This document shows, piece after piece, positions 37,290 through 45,538 of a stretch of 64,000 nt of DNA. The notes under the pieces are model-generated. The model had not been told where the DNA came from. It worked only from the letters and a program-made list of their open reading frames with translations, and ran no database searches. Origin of the DNA: Salegentibacter sp. 24 (GTDB lineage Bacteria > Bacteroidota > Bacteroidia > Flavobacteriales > Flavobacteriaceae); contig NZ_SNWE01000001.1 in the NCBI RefSeq assembly GCF_004362395.1, forward strand, positions 186,001-250,000, read 5' to 3'. The position numbers and the translations under genes were made by a program. Every line of letters starts with the position of its first letter. The first letter of the stretch is position 1.

Positions 37290-39389
37290 ATGAAGAGCTA
37301 CCTGTTTCTTCTTTTTCTGCTAATTTCAGTCAATTCCAAGTCCCAGGCTCAGCATAACAGCCAGCGCTTTCCACAATTTCCTAAATGTGTGGATGTAGAT
37401 TTCTTACAGAAAGAGGCTTGTTTTAAAAATACCTTAAGAGCGTTTGTTCTGGATAATTATCAAGTTCCTGCGGAAATAAGAAAAGAACAGTACAAGGGGG
37501 AAGTAAGAGTGATTTTCGAAGTTAATCAAGTAGGTGGTTTTGAGATTATTTATCTCGATGCTGTATACCCGGAACTCAAGGAAGAAATGGTACGGGTTTT
37601 TGAATTACTGCCTAATATTAAACCGGCTACCTATAACTCCAGGCCTATTTCCGTTCAGTTTAAAATGCCAATAAAGATTCCTCTTGTCCAAAGTCTTGAA
37701 TTTTCAGAAAATGAGGATTCTGCAGACATTATGCCACAGGTTAAAGAAGACATAGTGATTAATGAATACGATGAAATTCAACCCGGGGAATTTACCCGGC
37801 CTCGTTATGAAAGCCAGATTAATATTCCACTTTCCCATGAGTACTATAGCAGGTTTGATGCTGAATTCAATAGAATCGGTTTAAATACGCACTCGGCTTC
37901 CAAGCCCTTGCTTTTCTCTGAAGTTTCCAAATATTACAATTTTAAGGCAAAGGAAAATGAAATGCGCCTGGATGTCAATTCCTGGGTGGGTAGAAAATTG
38001 TTTAACGAACATCTGGTTCAATATCAAACTGAAGATTACTGGTTTACTTTGGATTTTGCTCTAGATCTTCAGCTTGGTAAAGATTTTCAGCAGCAAAGCT
38101 TCGATTTCACTTATAATAATACTCGTGCACTTATCTTTCAGGGTGGTTTGGGTGCAAATTTTAATTTTTACACTGTTGCTTACGAAAATCAGGGCAGATT
38201 TGCTGAATATTACAACCGTTTTGCAGCGTCCCTCCGGCCAGACGGAGGTGATCCTGCTATAATTCCCGGTCGGGGAATTGCCAAACCCTTTATGGATGGA
38301 GGTTATGATTATCCTGTCGCCGAAGGTTACTTGTCTTATACTCCCAGTAAATTTTTTAATATTCAATTTGGGCATGGCAAAAATTTTATCGGCGATGGTT
38401 ATCGCTCCCTTTTAATGAGTGATAATGCTTCCCCATATCCCTATTTTAAGCTTAATACAACTTTCTGGAAGTTAAAATACACCAATACCTGGATGTCCCT
38501 TCGAGACGTGAGACCTGCAGTTACTTCAGATGGCTCTTTCAGGACAAAATATATGGCCAATCATTATCTAAGTTATAATGTTACTAAAAGGCTTAATATT
38601 GGTTTATTTGAATCGGTAGTTTGGCAAAATGATAATAATCGAGGATTTGATTTAAATTACCTAAATCCTATAATTTTTTATCGTGCAATAGAATTTTCTA
38701 CGGGAGCTAGGGGAGGAAATGCTATTATTGGTTTAACTTCAAAATATAAGTTGTCAAATAAAATTAATTTTTATGGTCAAATTATAATAGATGAATTCTC
38801 TACTACTGATGTTTTCGGAGGGCAACAGAGCTGGAAAAACAAACTTGGGTATCAATTAGGGATAAAGTATTTTAATGCGTTTAATATTCCTGGATTATTT
38901 CTGCAGACTGAATATAACCAGGTGCGACCTTATACTTATTCCCATAATACCGGAGTTTTAAATTACGGACATAATAACCAGTCAATGGCCCATTTGTGGG
39001 GTTCCAACTTCAGAGAGATCCTCGCTATCGCACGATATAAAAGCAATAGGTGGTACGGAAATGCTAAATTCATCTATGGGAAAAGAGGGTTTGATTACAA
39101 TGTGGCTGTGAATCAGGCAGCTTATGGGGGGGATATTTATTCTAGTGAGCGCCAGCGTCCCTTTGATACCGATGTGGAAATTGGGCAGGGAAATACTACA
39201 ATCTCTTTTTTTTCTAACATAGAAGTGGGCTATATTATAAATCCGGCAACCAATTTAAAGCTTTATGGAAGTTATATTTATCGCAATTTTAATCCTGAGG
39301 TTAAAACTCCACAAAATTTTGATAATACTACTTCCTGGGTAAATTTTGGTTTGCGTACAGATATTTTTAACTGGTATTACGATTATTAG
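37290..39389 (+). CDS. remB: RemB-like gliding outer-membrane protein
   Basis: A 699-aa outer-membrane protein. It begins with a signal peptide (about 1-20, ending SKSQAQ). Next comes a TonB-C-like domain (about 28-125) with FPKCVDVDFLQKEACFKNTL and an EVRVIFEVNQVGGFEI core. The large C-terminal part is a beta-barrel of Wzi/capsule-assembly type, with YYNRFAASLRPDGGDP, YLSYTPSKFFNIQFGHGKNF and LNYLNPIIFYRAIEFS. In F. johnsoniae RemB is involved in gliding and is encoded a few genes after sprA (recalled, not checked here), and the same order exists here. The symbol is by likeness and context. Confidence 0.7.
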   Translation: MKSYLFLLFLLISVNSKSQAQHNSQRFPQFPKCVDVDFLQKEACFKNTLRAFVLDNYQVPAEIRKEQYKGEVRVIFEVNQVGGFEIIYLDAVYPELKEEMVRVFELLPNIKPATYNSRPISVQFKMPIKIPLVQSLEFSENEDSADIMPQVKEDIVINEYDEIQPGEFTRPRYESQINIPLSHEYYSRFDAEFNRIGLNTHSASKPLLFSEVSKYYNFKAKENEMRLDVNSWVGRKLFNEHLVQYQTEDYWFTLDFALDLQLGKDFQQQSFDFTYNNTRALIFQGGLGANFNFYTVAYENQGRFAEYYNRFAASLRPDGGDPAIIPGRGIAKPFMDGGYDYPVAEGYLSYTPSKFFNIQFGHGKNFIGDGYRSLLMSDNASPYPYFKLNTTFWKLKYTNTWMSLRDVRPAVTSDGSFRTKYMANHYLSYNVTKRLNIGLFESVVWQNDNNRGFDLNYLNPIIFYRAIEFSTGARGGNAIIGLTSKYKLSNKINFYGQIIIDEFSTTDVFGGQQSWKNKLGYQLGIKYFNAFNIPGLFLQTEYNQVRPYTYSHNTGVLNYGHNNQSMAHLWGSNFREILAIARYKSNRWYGNAKFIYGKRGFDYNVAVNQAAYGGDIYSSERQRPFDTDVEIGQGNTTISFFSNIEVGYIINPATNLKLYGSYIYRNFNPEVKTPQNFDNTTSWVNFGLRTDIFNWYYDY

Positions 39390-39463
39390 GAACAACTACT
39401 TTTAGATTTTTTATGAATGTTTCCTGAATTCGCTAGAGGCTGAAAATTAACATTTTTGCCCCC

Positions 39464-39493
39464 TTGTCAAAACCCAATTAAGAAGTATCTTTG
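39464..39493 (+). promoter_or_regulatory. Promoter of ctaB-cox operon (strong match)
   Basis: TTG at 39464-39466 and TATCTTTG at 39486-39493 are separated by 19 bp, an ideal fit to TTG-N17-21-TAnnTTTG. The -7 box is 22 bp before the TTG start of ctaB. Confidence 0.7.
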
Positions 39494-39515
39494 CGCCAAT
39501 TGAAAAAATCTATTT

Positions 39516-40418
39516 TTGAGCAGCACCGGCGTACATACTTCCTCGGCTTCCATTCTAACAGACTTTAAAGAAATTACCAAGGTGCGGCTTGCTGTCAGCG
39601 TTGTTTTTTCTTCGATTGCCGGTTATTTTCTAGGGGCGGATAGTATAGATTTTGTTACAGTATTTTTGCTGGCCATAGGAGGTTATTTTATGGTTGGTGC
39701 TTCTAATGCTTATAACCAAATTATAGAGCGGGACCTGGATGCTCTAATGGATCGTACTAAAAATCGTCCGATACCTGATGGTCGAATGTCGGTAAGTACG
39801 GCATTTTTAATTGCTAGCGTTTTTACCATTGCGGGGCTTTTAGTATTGTATATTATTAATCCTAAAACCGCAATGTTCGGGGCTATTAGTATCTTCTTGT
39901 ACGTTAGCTTATATACACCCTTAAAGACTAAGACTCCTTTAGCCGTATTTGTAGGTGCGATTCCTGGTGCTATTCCATTTATGTTGGGGTGGGTGGCGGC
40001 CACTGGAGATTTTAGTATAGAACCCGGTACACTATTTATGATCCAGTTTTTCTGGCAATTTCCTCATTTTTGGGCAATAGGCTGGTGGTTGTATGATGAT
40101 TATAGAAAAGGAGGTTTCTTTATGTTGCCTACTGGAAGGAGGGATCGGGGGACCGCTATTCAAATTATTCTTTATACGGTTTGGACTATTCTGGTCTCTT
40201 TAATCCCCGTTTTTGGTGTTACAGGAAAGCTCTTTTTATCTCCTGTTGCGGGAGTTATCATACTTATGCTTGGATTAGGTATGCTATTTTATTCAATAAA
40301 ACTGTATAAAGAAAAATCGGCAGAAGCTGCTAAAAAATTAATGTTCGCAAGCGTATCTTATATTACCCTACTTCAAATAGTATATGTTTTCGATAAATTT
40401 ATAAGACAATGGATCTAA
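39516..40418 (+). CDS. ctaB: Protoheme IX farnesyltransferase (heme O synthase)
   Basis: A 300-aa UbiA-superfamily membrane prenyltransferase making heme O, a precursor of heme A for the aa3 oxidase. It has the two Asp-rich motifs: N-x3-D-x2-D in NQIIERDLDALMDRTKNRP, and YDDYRKGGF on the second loop. It has nine helices and normal length. The start is TTG at 39516 with a strong promoter before it. Its last 10 bases overlap the first subunit III gene. Heme A synthase (ctaA) is not seen in this window. Confidence 0.96.
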   Translation: MSSTGVHTSSASILTDFKEITKVRLAVSVVFSSIAGYFLGADSIDFVTVFLLAIGGYFMVGASNAYNQIIERDLDALMDRTKNRPIPDGRMSVSTAFLIASVFTIAGLLVLYIINPKTAMFGAISIFLYVSLYTPLKTKTPLAVFVGAIPGAIPFMLGWVAATGDFSIEPGTLFMIQFFWQFPHFWAIGWWLYDDYRKGGFFMLPTGRRDRGTAIQIILYTVWTILVSLIPVFGVTGKLFLSPVAGVIILMLGLGMLFYSIKLYKEKSAEAAKKLMFASVSYITLLQIVYVFDKFIRQWI

Positions 40419-40990
40419 CTCAAAATAGCGAAAAAGATAAGCACGACCGGGCGAAAAAGATGATGCTTTGGTTTGGGATAATTAGTATGGTAATGACCTT
40501 TGGAGGGTTAACCAGTGCTTATGTAGTTAGTAAAACTAGGCCAGATTGGTTGACCGACTTTGAATTGCCTGGTGCCTTTTACTGGAGTACAATTATAATT
40601 GTATTAAGTAGTATAACATTTATACTTGCAAGAAAAAGTATTCTGTCGGGAAACCGAAAGAATGCCTCGGCCATGTTAATCGGAACCTTGTTGCTAGCGG
40701 TTTTATTTGTAGTTTTTCAGTTTCATGGTTTTTCTCAAATTATAAGTGAAGGGTATTATTTCACCGGAAGTGAAAGCAGTATCACCACTTCCTTTATTTA
40801 TGTGTTGGTTTTAGTTCATATGGCGCACTTATTTGCAGGAATAATCACGCTTTTGGTGGTAATTTATAACCATTTTAAACAACGTTATGTAAAAGGTCAA
40901 ATGCTTGGAATTGAGTTAGGTGGCACTTTTTGGCACTTTGTTGATTTTATGTGGATATACCTGTTTGTGTTTTTATATTTCGTTAAATAA
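40409..40990 (+). CDS. Cytochrome c oxidase subunit III, short paralogue
   Basis: A 193-aa five-helix subunit III-type protein (heme-copper oxidase subunit III family). It has the ends RAKKMMLWFGIISMVMTFGGLTS and GGTFWHFVDFMWIYLFVFLYFV typical of the family. It overlaps ctaB by 10 bp. It probably pairs with the longer paralogue directly after it in the same oxidase. A separate role in a second oxidase is possible but no second subunit I is seen here. Confidence 0.92.
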   Translation: MDLTQNSEKDKHDRAKKMMLWFGIISMVMTFGGLTSAYVVSKTRPDWLTDFELPGAFYWSTIIIVLSSITFILARKSILSGNRKNASAMLIGTLLLAVLFVVFQFHGFSQIISEGYYFTGSESSITTSFIYVLVLVHMAHLFAGIITLLVVIYNHFKQRYVKGQMLGIELGGTFWHFVDFMWIYLFVFLYFVK

Positions 40991-41000
40991 TAAAATTGCG

Positions 41001-41008
41001 TATTTTTG
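41001..41008 (+). promoter_or_regulatory. Candidate internal promoter
   Basis: TATTTTTG matches TAnnTTTG and lies 29 bp before the ATG at 41038. It argues that the true start of the second subunit III is the ATG and not the TTG at 40996, which would place promoter sequence inside the coding region. Confidence 0.4.
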
Positions 41009-41037
41009 CGCAATACTTAAAATCTAAATACTCTTCT

Positions 41038-42018
41038 ATGGAAGCTACTGTTGTTAGAACAGGTACTGAAGGTAAAACCTGGGGTGGTGGTAATGAGCCG
41101 TTAAAGGCAAGTTATGGTAAAATGATGATGTGGTTTTTCATCGTTTCAGATGCACTTACCTTCTCTGGTTTTCTTGCAGCTTATGGATTTTCCCGCTTTA
41201 AATTTATCGACTCCTGGCCAATTGCAGATGAAGTTTTTAATCACTTTCCATTTTTACACGGGGTAGATGCTCCAATGTATTATGTAGCATTAATGACCTT
41301 TATTCTTATTTTCTCTTCCGTGACCATGGTATTGGCAGTTGATGCCGGCCACCAGTTAAAGAAGGGAAAAGTTACTTTTTATATGTTCCTGACTATTATT
41401 GGGGGGCTTATATTCCTTGGTTCTCAAGCCTGGGAATGGAAAAATTTTATAAGCGGAACTTATGGGGCTGTTTATACAGAAGGGGGTAATATTCTTCAGT
41501 TTATCGATACCGAAGGGGAAAGAGTTTCTCTTGAAGAAATTGCTGTTCCTAGTGAATCTGTTAGGGTAGAACATCAAGCTAGAAATGGAGTTTGGTTTGA
41601 AAGTGAGAAGTCTTTGCCTTCTTATGCTTTAGAAGAAGTGATAGCAGGTTTTGCTGCGAATCCAAATCTTTTAATAAAAACAGAGATGTTGAGTGAGGAT
41701 GGAGAGAAGATCATACTTTCCCGTGAAGCATCTTTAGCAAAACTAACTGCAGATGCCGAAGGTGTAATAGAAGGTGCTAATCTGACTAGAAATGAATACG
41801 GCCCACCGTTATTTGCGGACTTCTTTTTCTTTATTACCGGTTTCCACGGTTTTCACGTGCTCTCGGGTGTAATCATCAATATCATTATTTTCTTTAACGT
41901 TATTCTTGGAACCTATGAGCGTAGAAAGAATTATGAAATGGTTGAAAAAGTAGGTCTTTACTGGCACTTTGTAGATTTAGTTTGGGTATTTGTATTTACA
42001 TTCTTTTACCTGGTATAA
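41038..42018 (+). CDS. Cytochrome c oxidase subunit III, long paralogue with insertion
   Basis: A 326-aa subunit III-type membrane protein. The first part (about residues 25-125) and last part (about 250-326, with FHGFHVLSGVIINII and YWHFVDLVWVFVFTFFYLV) form the helices. A hydrophilic insertion of about 105 residues (about 130-235) lies between them and is probably on the periplasmic side. I chose the ATG at 41038 because a TAnnTTTG box precedes it and an upstream TTG would add only 14 unconserved residues. It lies between the short paralogue and the subunit IV gene, and completes the oxidase of the coxBA operon. Confidence 0.9.
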   Translation: MEATVVRTGTEGKTWGGGNEPLKASYGKMMMWFFIVSDALTFSGFLAAYGFSRFKFIDSWPIADEVFNHFPFLHGVDAPMYYVALMTFILIFSSVTMVLAVDAGHQLKKGKVTFYMFLTIIGGLIFLGSQAWEWKNFISGTYGAVYTEGGNILQFIDTEGERVSLEEIAVPSESVRVEHQARNGVWFESEKSLPSYALEEVIAGFAANPNLLIKTEMLSEDGEKIILSREASLAKLTADAEGVIEGANLTRNEYGPPLFADFFFFITGFHGFHVLSGVIINIIIFFNVILGTYERRKNYEMVEKVGLYWHFVDLVWVFVFTFFYLV

Positions 42019-42037
42019 TTTTTAGAAATAAATAAAA

Positions 42038-42400
42038 ATGGCACACGATACAGCGCATCATCACGAATCTAATACGAAGAGAATCTGGACCGTATTTATT
42101 ATACTTTCCATCGTAACCCTTGTGGAAGTGGTTTTAGGGATCTTAAAACCTGAATTCCTTACCGATACAGCTTTCCTTACAATGTCTCTTCTTAACTGGA
42201 TATTCATTATATTGACTATTTACAAAGCTTATTATATAGCCTGGGCTTTTATGCATCTTGAAGGAGAAACTAAAGGTTTGCGTCGCGCAATTGTATGGAC
42301 AGCAATTTTCCTTATTAGTTACCTTATATTTATTCTTCTCACGGAGGGAGGCTATATTTACGAGGTATACAAAAACGGCTATGTGGCCTGGGACTTTTGA
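42038..42400 (+). CDS. Cytochrome c oxidase subunit IV family protein
   Basis: A 120-aa three-helix membrane protein of the caa3/quinol-oxidase subunit IV type, with a His-rich N-terminus (MAHDTAHHHES). The block NWIFIILTIYKAYYIAWAFMHLEGE is characteristic. It is an accessory subunit stabilising the oxidase. It lies 19 bp after the long subunit III gene and before an intrinsic terminator. Confidence 0.9.
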   Translation: MAHDTAHHHESNTKRIWTVFIILSIVTLVEVVLGILKPEFLTDTAFLTMSLLNWIFIILTIYKAYYIAWAFMHLEGETKGLRRAIVWTAIFLISYLIFILLTEGGYIYEVYKNGYVAWDF

Positions 42401-42427
42401 TAAGATTAAAAGTTAAATTTGTATAGT

Positions 42428-42460
42428 AAGGCGGTTTTATTAAACCGTCTTTTTATTTTT
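42428..42460 (+). terminator. Intrinsic terminator after the ctaB-cox genes
   Basis: A 10-bp stem (AAGGCGGTTT / AAACCGTCTT, one G-U pair) with a TATT loop is followed by TTTATTTTT. It overlaps the candidate promoter of the following gene. Confidence 0.85.
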
Positions 42461-42461
42461 G
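42454..42461 (+). promoter_or_regulatory. Candidate promoter overlapping the terminator tract
   Basis: TATTTTTG matches TAnnTTTG and lies 23 bp before the ATG at 42485. It uses the T-tract of the terminator at 42428-42451. An upstream start codon at 42419 would put this promoter and the terminator inside the gene, so I reject that start. Confidence 0.45.
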
Positions 42462-42484
42462 CACCCACTTCTTTATACAGGATT

Positions 42485-43129
42485 ATGAAAAAGTTTTTTG
42501 TGCTTTTTGTGCTCTTTGCTTTGCCAATTATCGCATATATGTTTTTTGCTTCCGGGCAAAATAATTTCGCCAAATTACCGGTGTTGACCAAGACAGTGAT
42601 GGATGTCTCGGAATTTCAGACCCTGGATGGGAAACCAATTAGCCTTGAGGATAAAATTAGCATTGTAGCCTTTTTTGGAAAAAAATTAGAGAACCTGAAA
42701 GGGAATACCTTTAACCTAGATCAAAAGATTCTGGAAAAATATTATGAGTTTAATGATTTTCAGTTCATAGTGGTTCTGCCAGAGGAAGCGAGGGAAGAAG
42801 CGGAAAAATTTAAAAAGGAATTTAGTGGAATTTCAAAAACCGAGAAATGGAAATTCATTTTTGGAACCCCAAAAGAAGTAAAGGAAGTTTTTGAAAGTTT
42901 CGATACACCTCATAATCTAAAAGAGACTTATACACCTTACGTTTTTATAGTTGATAAAGATAGAAATTTGAGAGGTCGAAGTGATGATGAAGATACCGGG
43001 AAAGTGTATGGTTATGACTCTCGATCTGTTGCGGAACTCAGCAATAAGATGAACGATGATGTGAAAGTTATTCTTGCCGAATATCGATTGGCCTTAAAGA
43101 AGAATAACGCGCATAGAAAAAATAATTAA
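42485..43129 (+). CDS. Cysteine-free thioredoxin-fold membrane-anchored protein
   Basis: A 214-aa protein with an N-terminal membrane anchor (about 2-22) and a periplasmic domain that looks like a degenerate thioredoxin/SCO fold. It contains a TLDGKPISLEDKISIVAFFG stretch (as in antioxidant-like folds), LVVLPEE-type strands and a TPYVFIVDKDRNLRGRSDDE end segment as in SCO proteins. There is no cysteine at all, so it cannot carry a redox or copper pair. It directly precedes a real SCO gene (1 bp gap), so it is probably a diverged paralogue helping oxidase assembly. Start chosen at the ATG at 42485. Confidence 0.75.
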   Translation: MKKFFVLFVLFALPIIAYMFFASGQNNFAKLPVLTKTVMDVSEFQTLDGKPISLEDKISIVAFFGKKLENLKGNTFNLDQKILEKYYEFNDFQFIVVLPEEAREEAEKFKKEFSGISKTEKWKFIFGTPKEVKEVFESFDTPHNLKETYTPYVFIVDKDRNLRGRSDDEDTGKVYGYDSRSVAELSNKMNDDVKVILAEYRLALKKNNAHRKNN

Positions 43130-43130
43130 A

Positions 43131-43868
43131 ATGAAAAGAAAATATTCATACATAGGGCTTTCACTTATCATCCTGGTATTTGGAATTATTTTTATTCCAA
43201 AAATTGTAGAAACCGTTGGGAATAATCAAGTGGTTAAGGCTGATAGGCTTAATATTAAAGGTGCTAAAAAAGAGGTCAATGATAATAAACCCCTATCATT
43301 TATTGAGATAAATGGCAAAAGGAAAAAAGCGCCTAAATTTGAGTTGGTTAATCAGGACGGGGATACTATTACCAACGAAGATTACCTGGGGAAAGTTTAT
43401 GTAGCTGAGTTCTTTTTTACAACCTGCCCTACAATTTGCCCAATAATGAATCAAAACCTGGTAGAAGTTCAGAATGAATTTAAAAATAACAAGGATTTTG
43501 GAATCGCTTCTTTCACAATAGATCCAAATCATGATACTCCAAAGGTGCTAAAATCATATGCTGAGAATTATGGAATAAACCATCCTAATTGGAACCTTTT
43601 AACCGGAGATAAAGATGCTATTTATGGGCTTGCTAATGCCGGTTTTAATGTTTATGTGGGAGAGAATAGCGAAGTTCCCGGTGGTTTTGCTCATCAGGGC
43701 TTGTTCGCACTTGTAGATAAAGAAGGTTACATTAGGTCCCGGGAGGACAAATATGGAAACCCAATAATCTACTATCGAGGTTCGGTAGAGAGAAGTAAAT
43801 CCGTTGCAGAGGGAGAAGAAGCGCCCCAAATTGAAATTTTAATTGAAGATATTAGAAAACTACTGTGA
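43131..43868 (+). CDS. SCO1/SenC family copper chaperone
   Basis: A 245-aa membrane-anchored periplasmic protein that delivers copper to the CuA site of oxidase subunit II. It has an N-terminal helix (about 5-25), and the copper-binding Cys pair C99-x3-C103 in TTCPTICP. The distal His188 in GGFAHQG completes the set. It lies between the cysteine-free paralogue and the DUF420 gene, overlapping the latter by 4 bp. This supports a link to the coxB product. Confidence 0.94.
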   Translation: MKRKYSYIGLSLIILVFGIIFIPKIVETVGNNQVVKADRLNIKGAKKEVNDNKPLSFIEINGKRKKAPKFELVNQDGDTITNEDYLGKVYVAEFFFTTCPTICPIMNQNLVEVQNEFKNNKDFGIASFTIDPNHDTPKVLKSYAENYGINHPNWNLLTGDKDAIYGLANAGFNVYVGENSEVPGGFAHQGLFALVDKEGYIRSREDKYGNPIIYYRGSVERSKSVAEGEEAPQIEILIEDIRKLL

Positions 43869-44404
43869 AAAGAACACTAACGAAAACTGATAGAATTGCA
43901 GTACCAGTTATTATTGCCCTTTCCATCCTGGTGCCAATTATCGTGCTTATTTTAATGTATTTGCCAGACCGATATAATGTGTTCGGAACACAAGCAGGGA
44001 CTTTTCCATTTTTTCACGCAGTTTTAAATGCTTCAACTGCCATTTTGCTTATGTTTGGTTACTTTTTTATGAGTATAGGGGAATATAAATTGCACCGAAA
44101 TGTAATGATTACCGCTTTTGTACTGTCAGCTATATTTCTGGTAAGCTATGTAATTTCAAAAATCAGCAACGATCCAACACCATATGGAGGTGAGGGTTTC
44201 TTACGTATAGTTTATTTCTTTATACTTATTACACATATCGTACTTTCGGCCATAATTGTTCCGCTAGTGCTTTTTACCATGTATCGAGGACTGACTGGAG
44301 AATATACCAAGCATGCTAAAATTGCCCGGTGGACTTTTCCTATTTGGTTATATGTGGCAATTACTGGTGTGTTGGTTTATATTTTTATGTGGCCTTATTA
44401 TTAG
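43865..44404 (+). CDS. DUF420 membrane protein
   Basis: A 179-aa five-helix membrane protein of the DUF420 family, common next to cytochrome oxidase and SCO genes and thought to help oxidase assembly. His residues in the FFHAVLNAS, LHRNVM and ITHIVLS segments might bind a metal or heme, though this is unproven. It starts with GTG in a 4-bp overlap with the SCO stop (GTGA). Function is inferred from context. Confidence 0.88.
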   Translation: MKRTLTKTDRIAVPVIIALSILVPIIVLILMYLPDRYNVFGTQAGTFPFFHAVLNASTAILLMFGYFFMSIGEYKLHRNVMITAFVLSAIFLVSYVISKISNDPTPYGGEGFLRIVYFFILITHIVLSAIIVPLVLFTMYRGLTGEYTKHAKIARWTFPIWLYVAITGVLVYIFMWPYY

Positions 44405-44471
44405 CTTTGATTGCAATTAAAATCAAGGGAGTATTCTTGCTAACAATTGCAATTTTTATTTGCAGTTTTGC

Positions 44472-44479
44472 TAAATTTG
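44472..44479 (+). promoter_or_regulatory. Candidate -7 promoter of the small CxxC gene
   Basis: TAAATTTG matches TAnnTTTG, 17 bp before the ATG at 44497. A TTG at 44447-44449 lies 22 bp upstream. Confidence 0.45.
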
Positions 44480-44496
44480 CATAAGAAATTATCGTT

Positions 44497-44730
44497 ATGA
44501 AAATCAGGTATATTTTACTTTTCATTCTTCTGTTCTTGCTTCCTGAATTTGCCCAGGCACAATGTTCTATGTGTCGTGCGGTTTTACAAAGCGGCACAGA
44601 CCAAAGCGCTGCGGAAGGTATTAATAATGGAATTCTTTATCTAATGGTATTTCCTTATTTATTAATCGGTGCTTTAGGATATTTTATTTACCGGTCTCGC
44701 AAAAAAGCCAAAAAGTTGGATCAGTCATAA
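44497..44730 (+). CDS. Small periplasmic/membrane CxxC protein, 77 aa
   Basis: A 77-aa protein with a cleavable signal peptide (1-21, ending AQA), then C23-S-M-C26 right at the mature N-terminus, a short Ser/Gly-rich region and one transmembrane helix (about 47-65). It ends in a basic cytosolic tail (YRSRKKAKKLD). Topology places the Cys pair in the periplasm. No family name is recalled. It is at the end of the oxidase-assembly genes, so copper handling or thiol exchange is plausible. Confidence 0.75.
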   Translation: MKIRYILLFILLFLLPEFAQAQCSMCRAVLQSGTDQSAAEGINNGILYLMVFPYLLIGALGYFIYRSRKKAKKLDQS

Positions 44731-44836
44731 ACGGTTCGGAATATTTTCTTAAATAAAATGTAACATTTTCTATTTCATAGAGTCTTATGGGTGACGCTTT
44801 TTTTATTAAAAGTTAGTAACCTGTAATTTCATTGAG

Positions 44837-45538
44837 ATGATAGAAATTAAAGATCTTCACAAGTCCTATAAAATGGGTAGCAATTCGCTGCATGTATTAA
44901 AGGGGATCAATTTTAGCGTAGCCGAAGGAGAACTAGTTTCTATTATGGGATCTTCAGGCTCTGGAAAATCTACCTTATTAAATATTCTGGGAATGTTGGA
45001 CGAAGCCGATGAAGGCTCTTATATGTTAGATGGCGTGCCAATTAAAAATCTCAACGAAAAAATAGCAGCCAGGTACCGTAATAAATTTCTGGGTTTCATC
45101 TTTCAATCTTTTAACCTTATCTCTTATAAAAATGCTTTGGATAATGTGGCACTTCCGCTGTATTACCAGGGTGTGAAACGGGGAGAACGTATAGATAAAG
45201 CGATGTCTTATCTGGAAAAAGTTGGCCTGTCCGACTGGGCAGGACATTTGCCGAACGAACTTTCGGGTGGGCAAAAACAACGAGTTGCCATTGCCAGGGC
45301 TCTGGCAAGTGATCCAAAGGTGCTTTTAGCGGATGAACCTACCGGGGCCTTAGATTCCAAAACATCTTATGATGTGATGAATTTAATTCAGGAAATTAAC
45401 GATGAGGGCCGGACTATACTTGTGGTAACCCACGAACCCGATATCGCTGCCATGACTAAAAGAATTGTGAATCTAAAGGATGGTAGAATAATCCAGGACA
45501 CCCAAGTGGAACAAATAAGAGCGCAACAGAATGTTTGA
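44837..45538 (+). CDS. ABC transporter ATPase (MacB/LolD type)
   Basis: A 233-aa ABC ATPase. Walker [10 protein letters not shown] spans 38-46, signature LSGGQKQR spans 142-149, and the Walker B Asp is at about residue 166 in [10 protein letters not shown]. The sequence type is that of LolD/MacB, which drives mechanotransmission through FtsX-like permeases rather than classical import. It overlaps the first permease gene by 8 bp and starts the efflux operon. Confidence 0.95.
   Translation: MIEIKDLHKSYKMGSNSLHVLKGINFSVAEGELVSIMGSSGSGKSTLLNILGMLDEADEGSYMLDGVPIKNLNEKIAARYRNKFLGFIFQSFNLISYKNALDNVALPLYYQGVKRGERIDKAMSYLEKVGLSDWAGHLPNELSGGQKQRVAIARALASDPKVLLADEPTGALDSKTSYDVMNLIQEINDEGRTILVVTHEPDIAAMTKRIVNLKDGRIIQDTQVEQIRAQQNV

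Noticed and set aside
40996-41037. TTG start that would extend the long subunit III gene by 14 residues.
   Set aside because: A TAnnTTTG promoter box lies in that stretch and the added residues look unlike the family; the ATG at 41038 is better.
42419-42484. Upstream start for the cysteine-free SCO-like gene.
   Set aside because: The extension would contain the terminator of the previous operon and the candidate promoter, and would put 22 extra residues before a normal membrane anchor.
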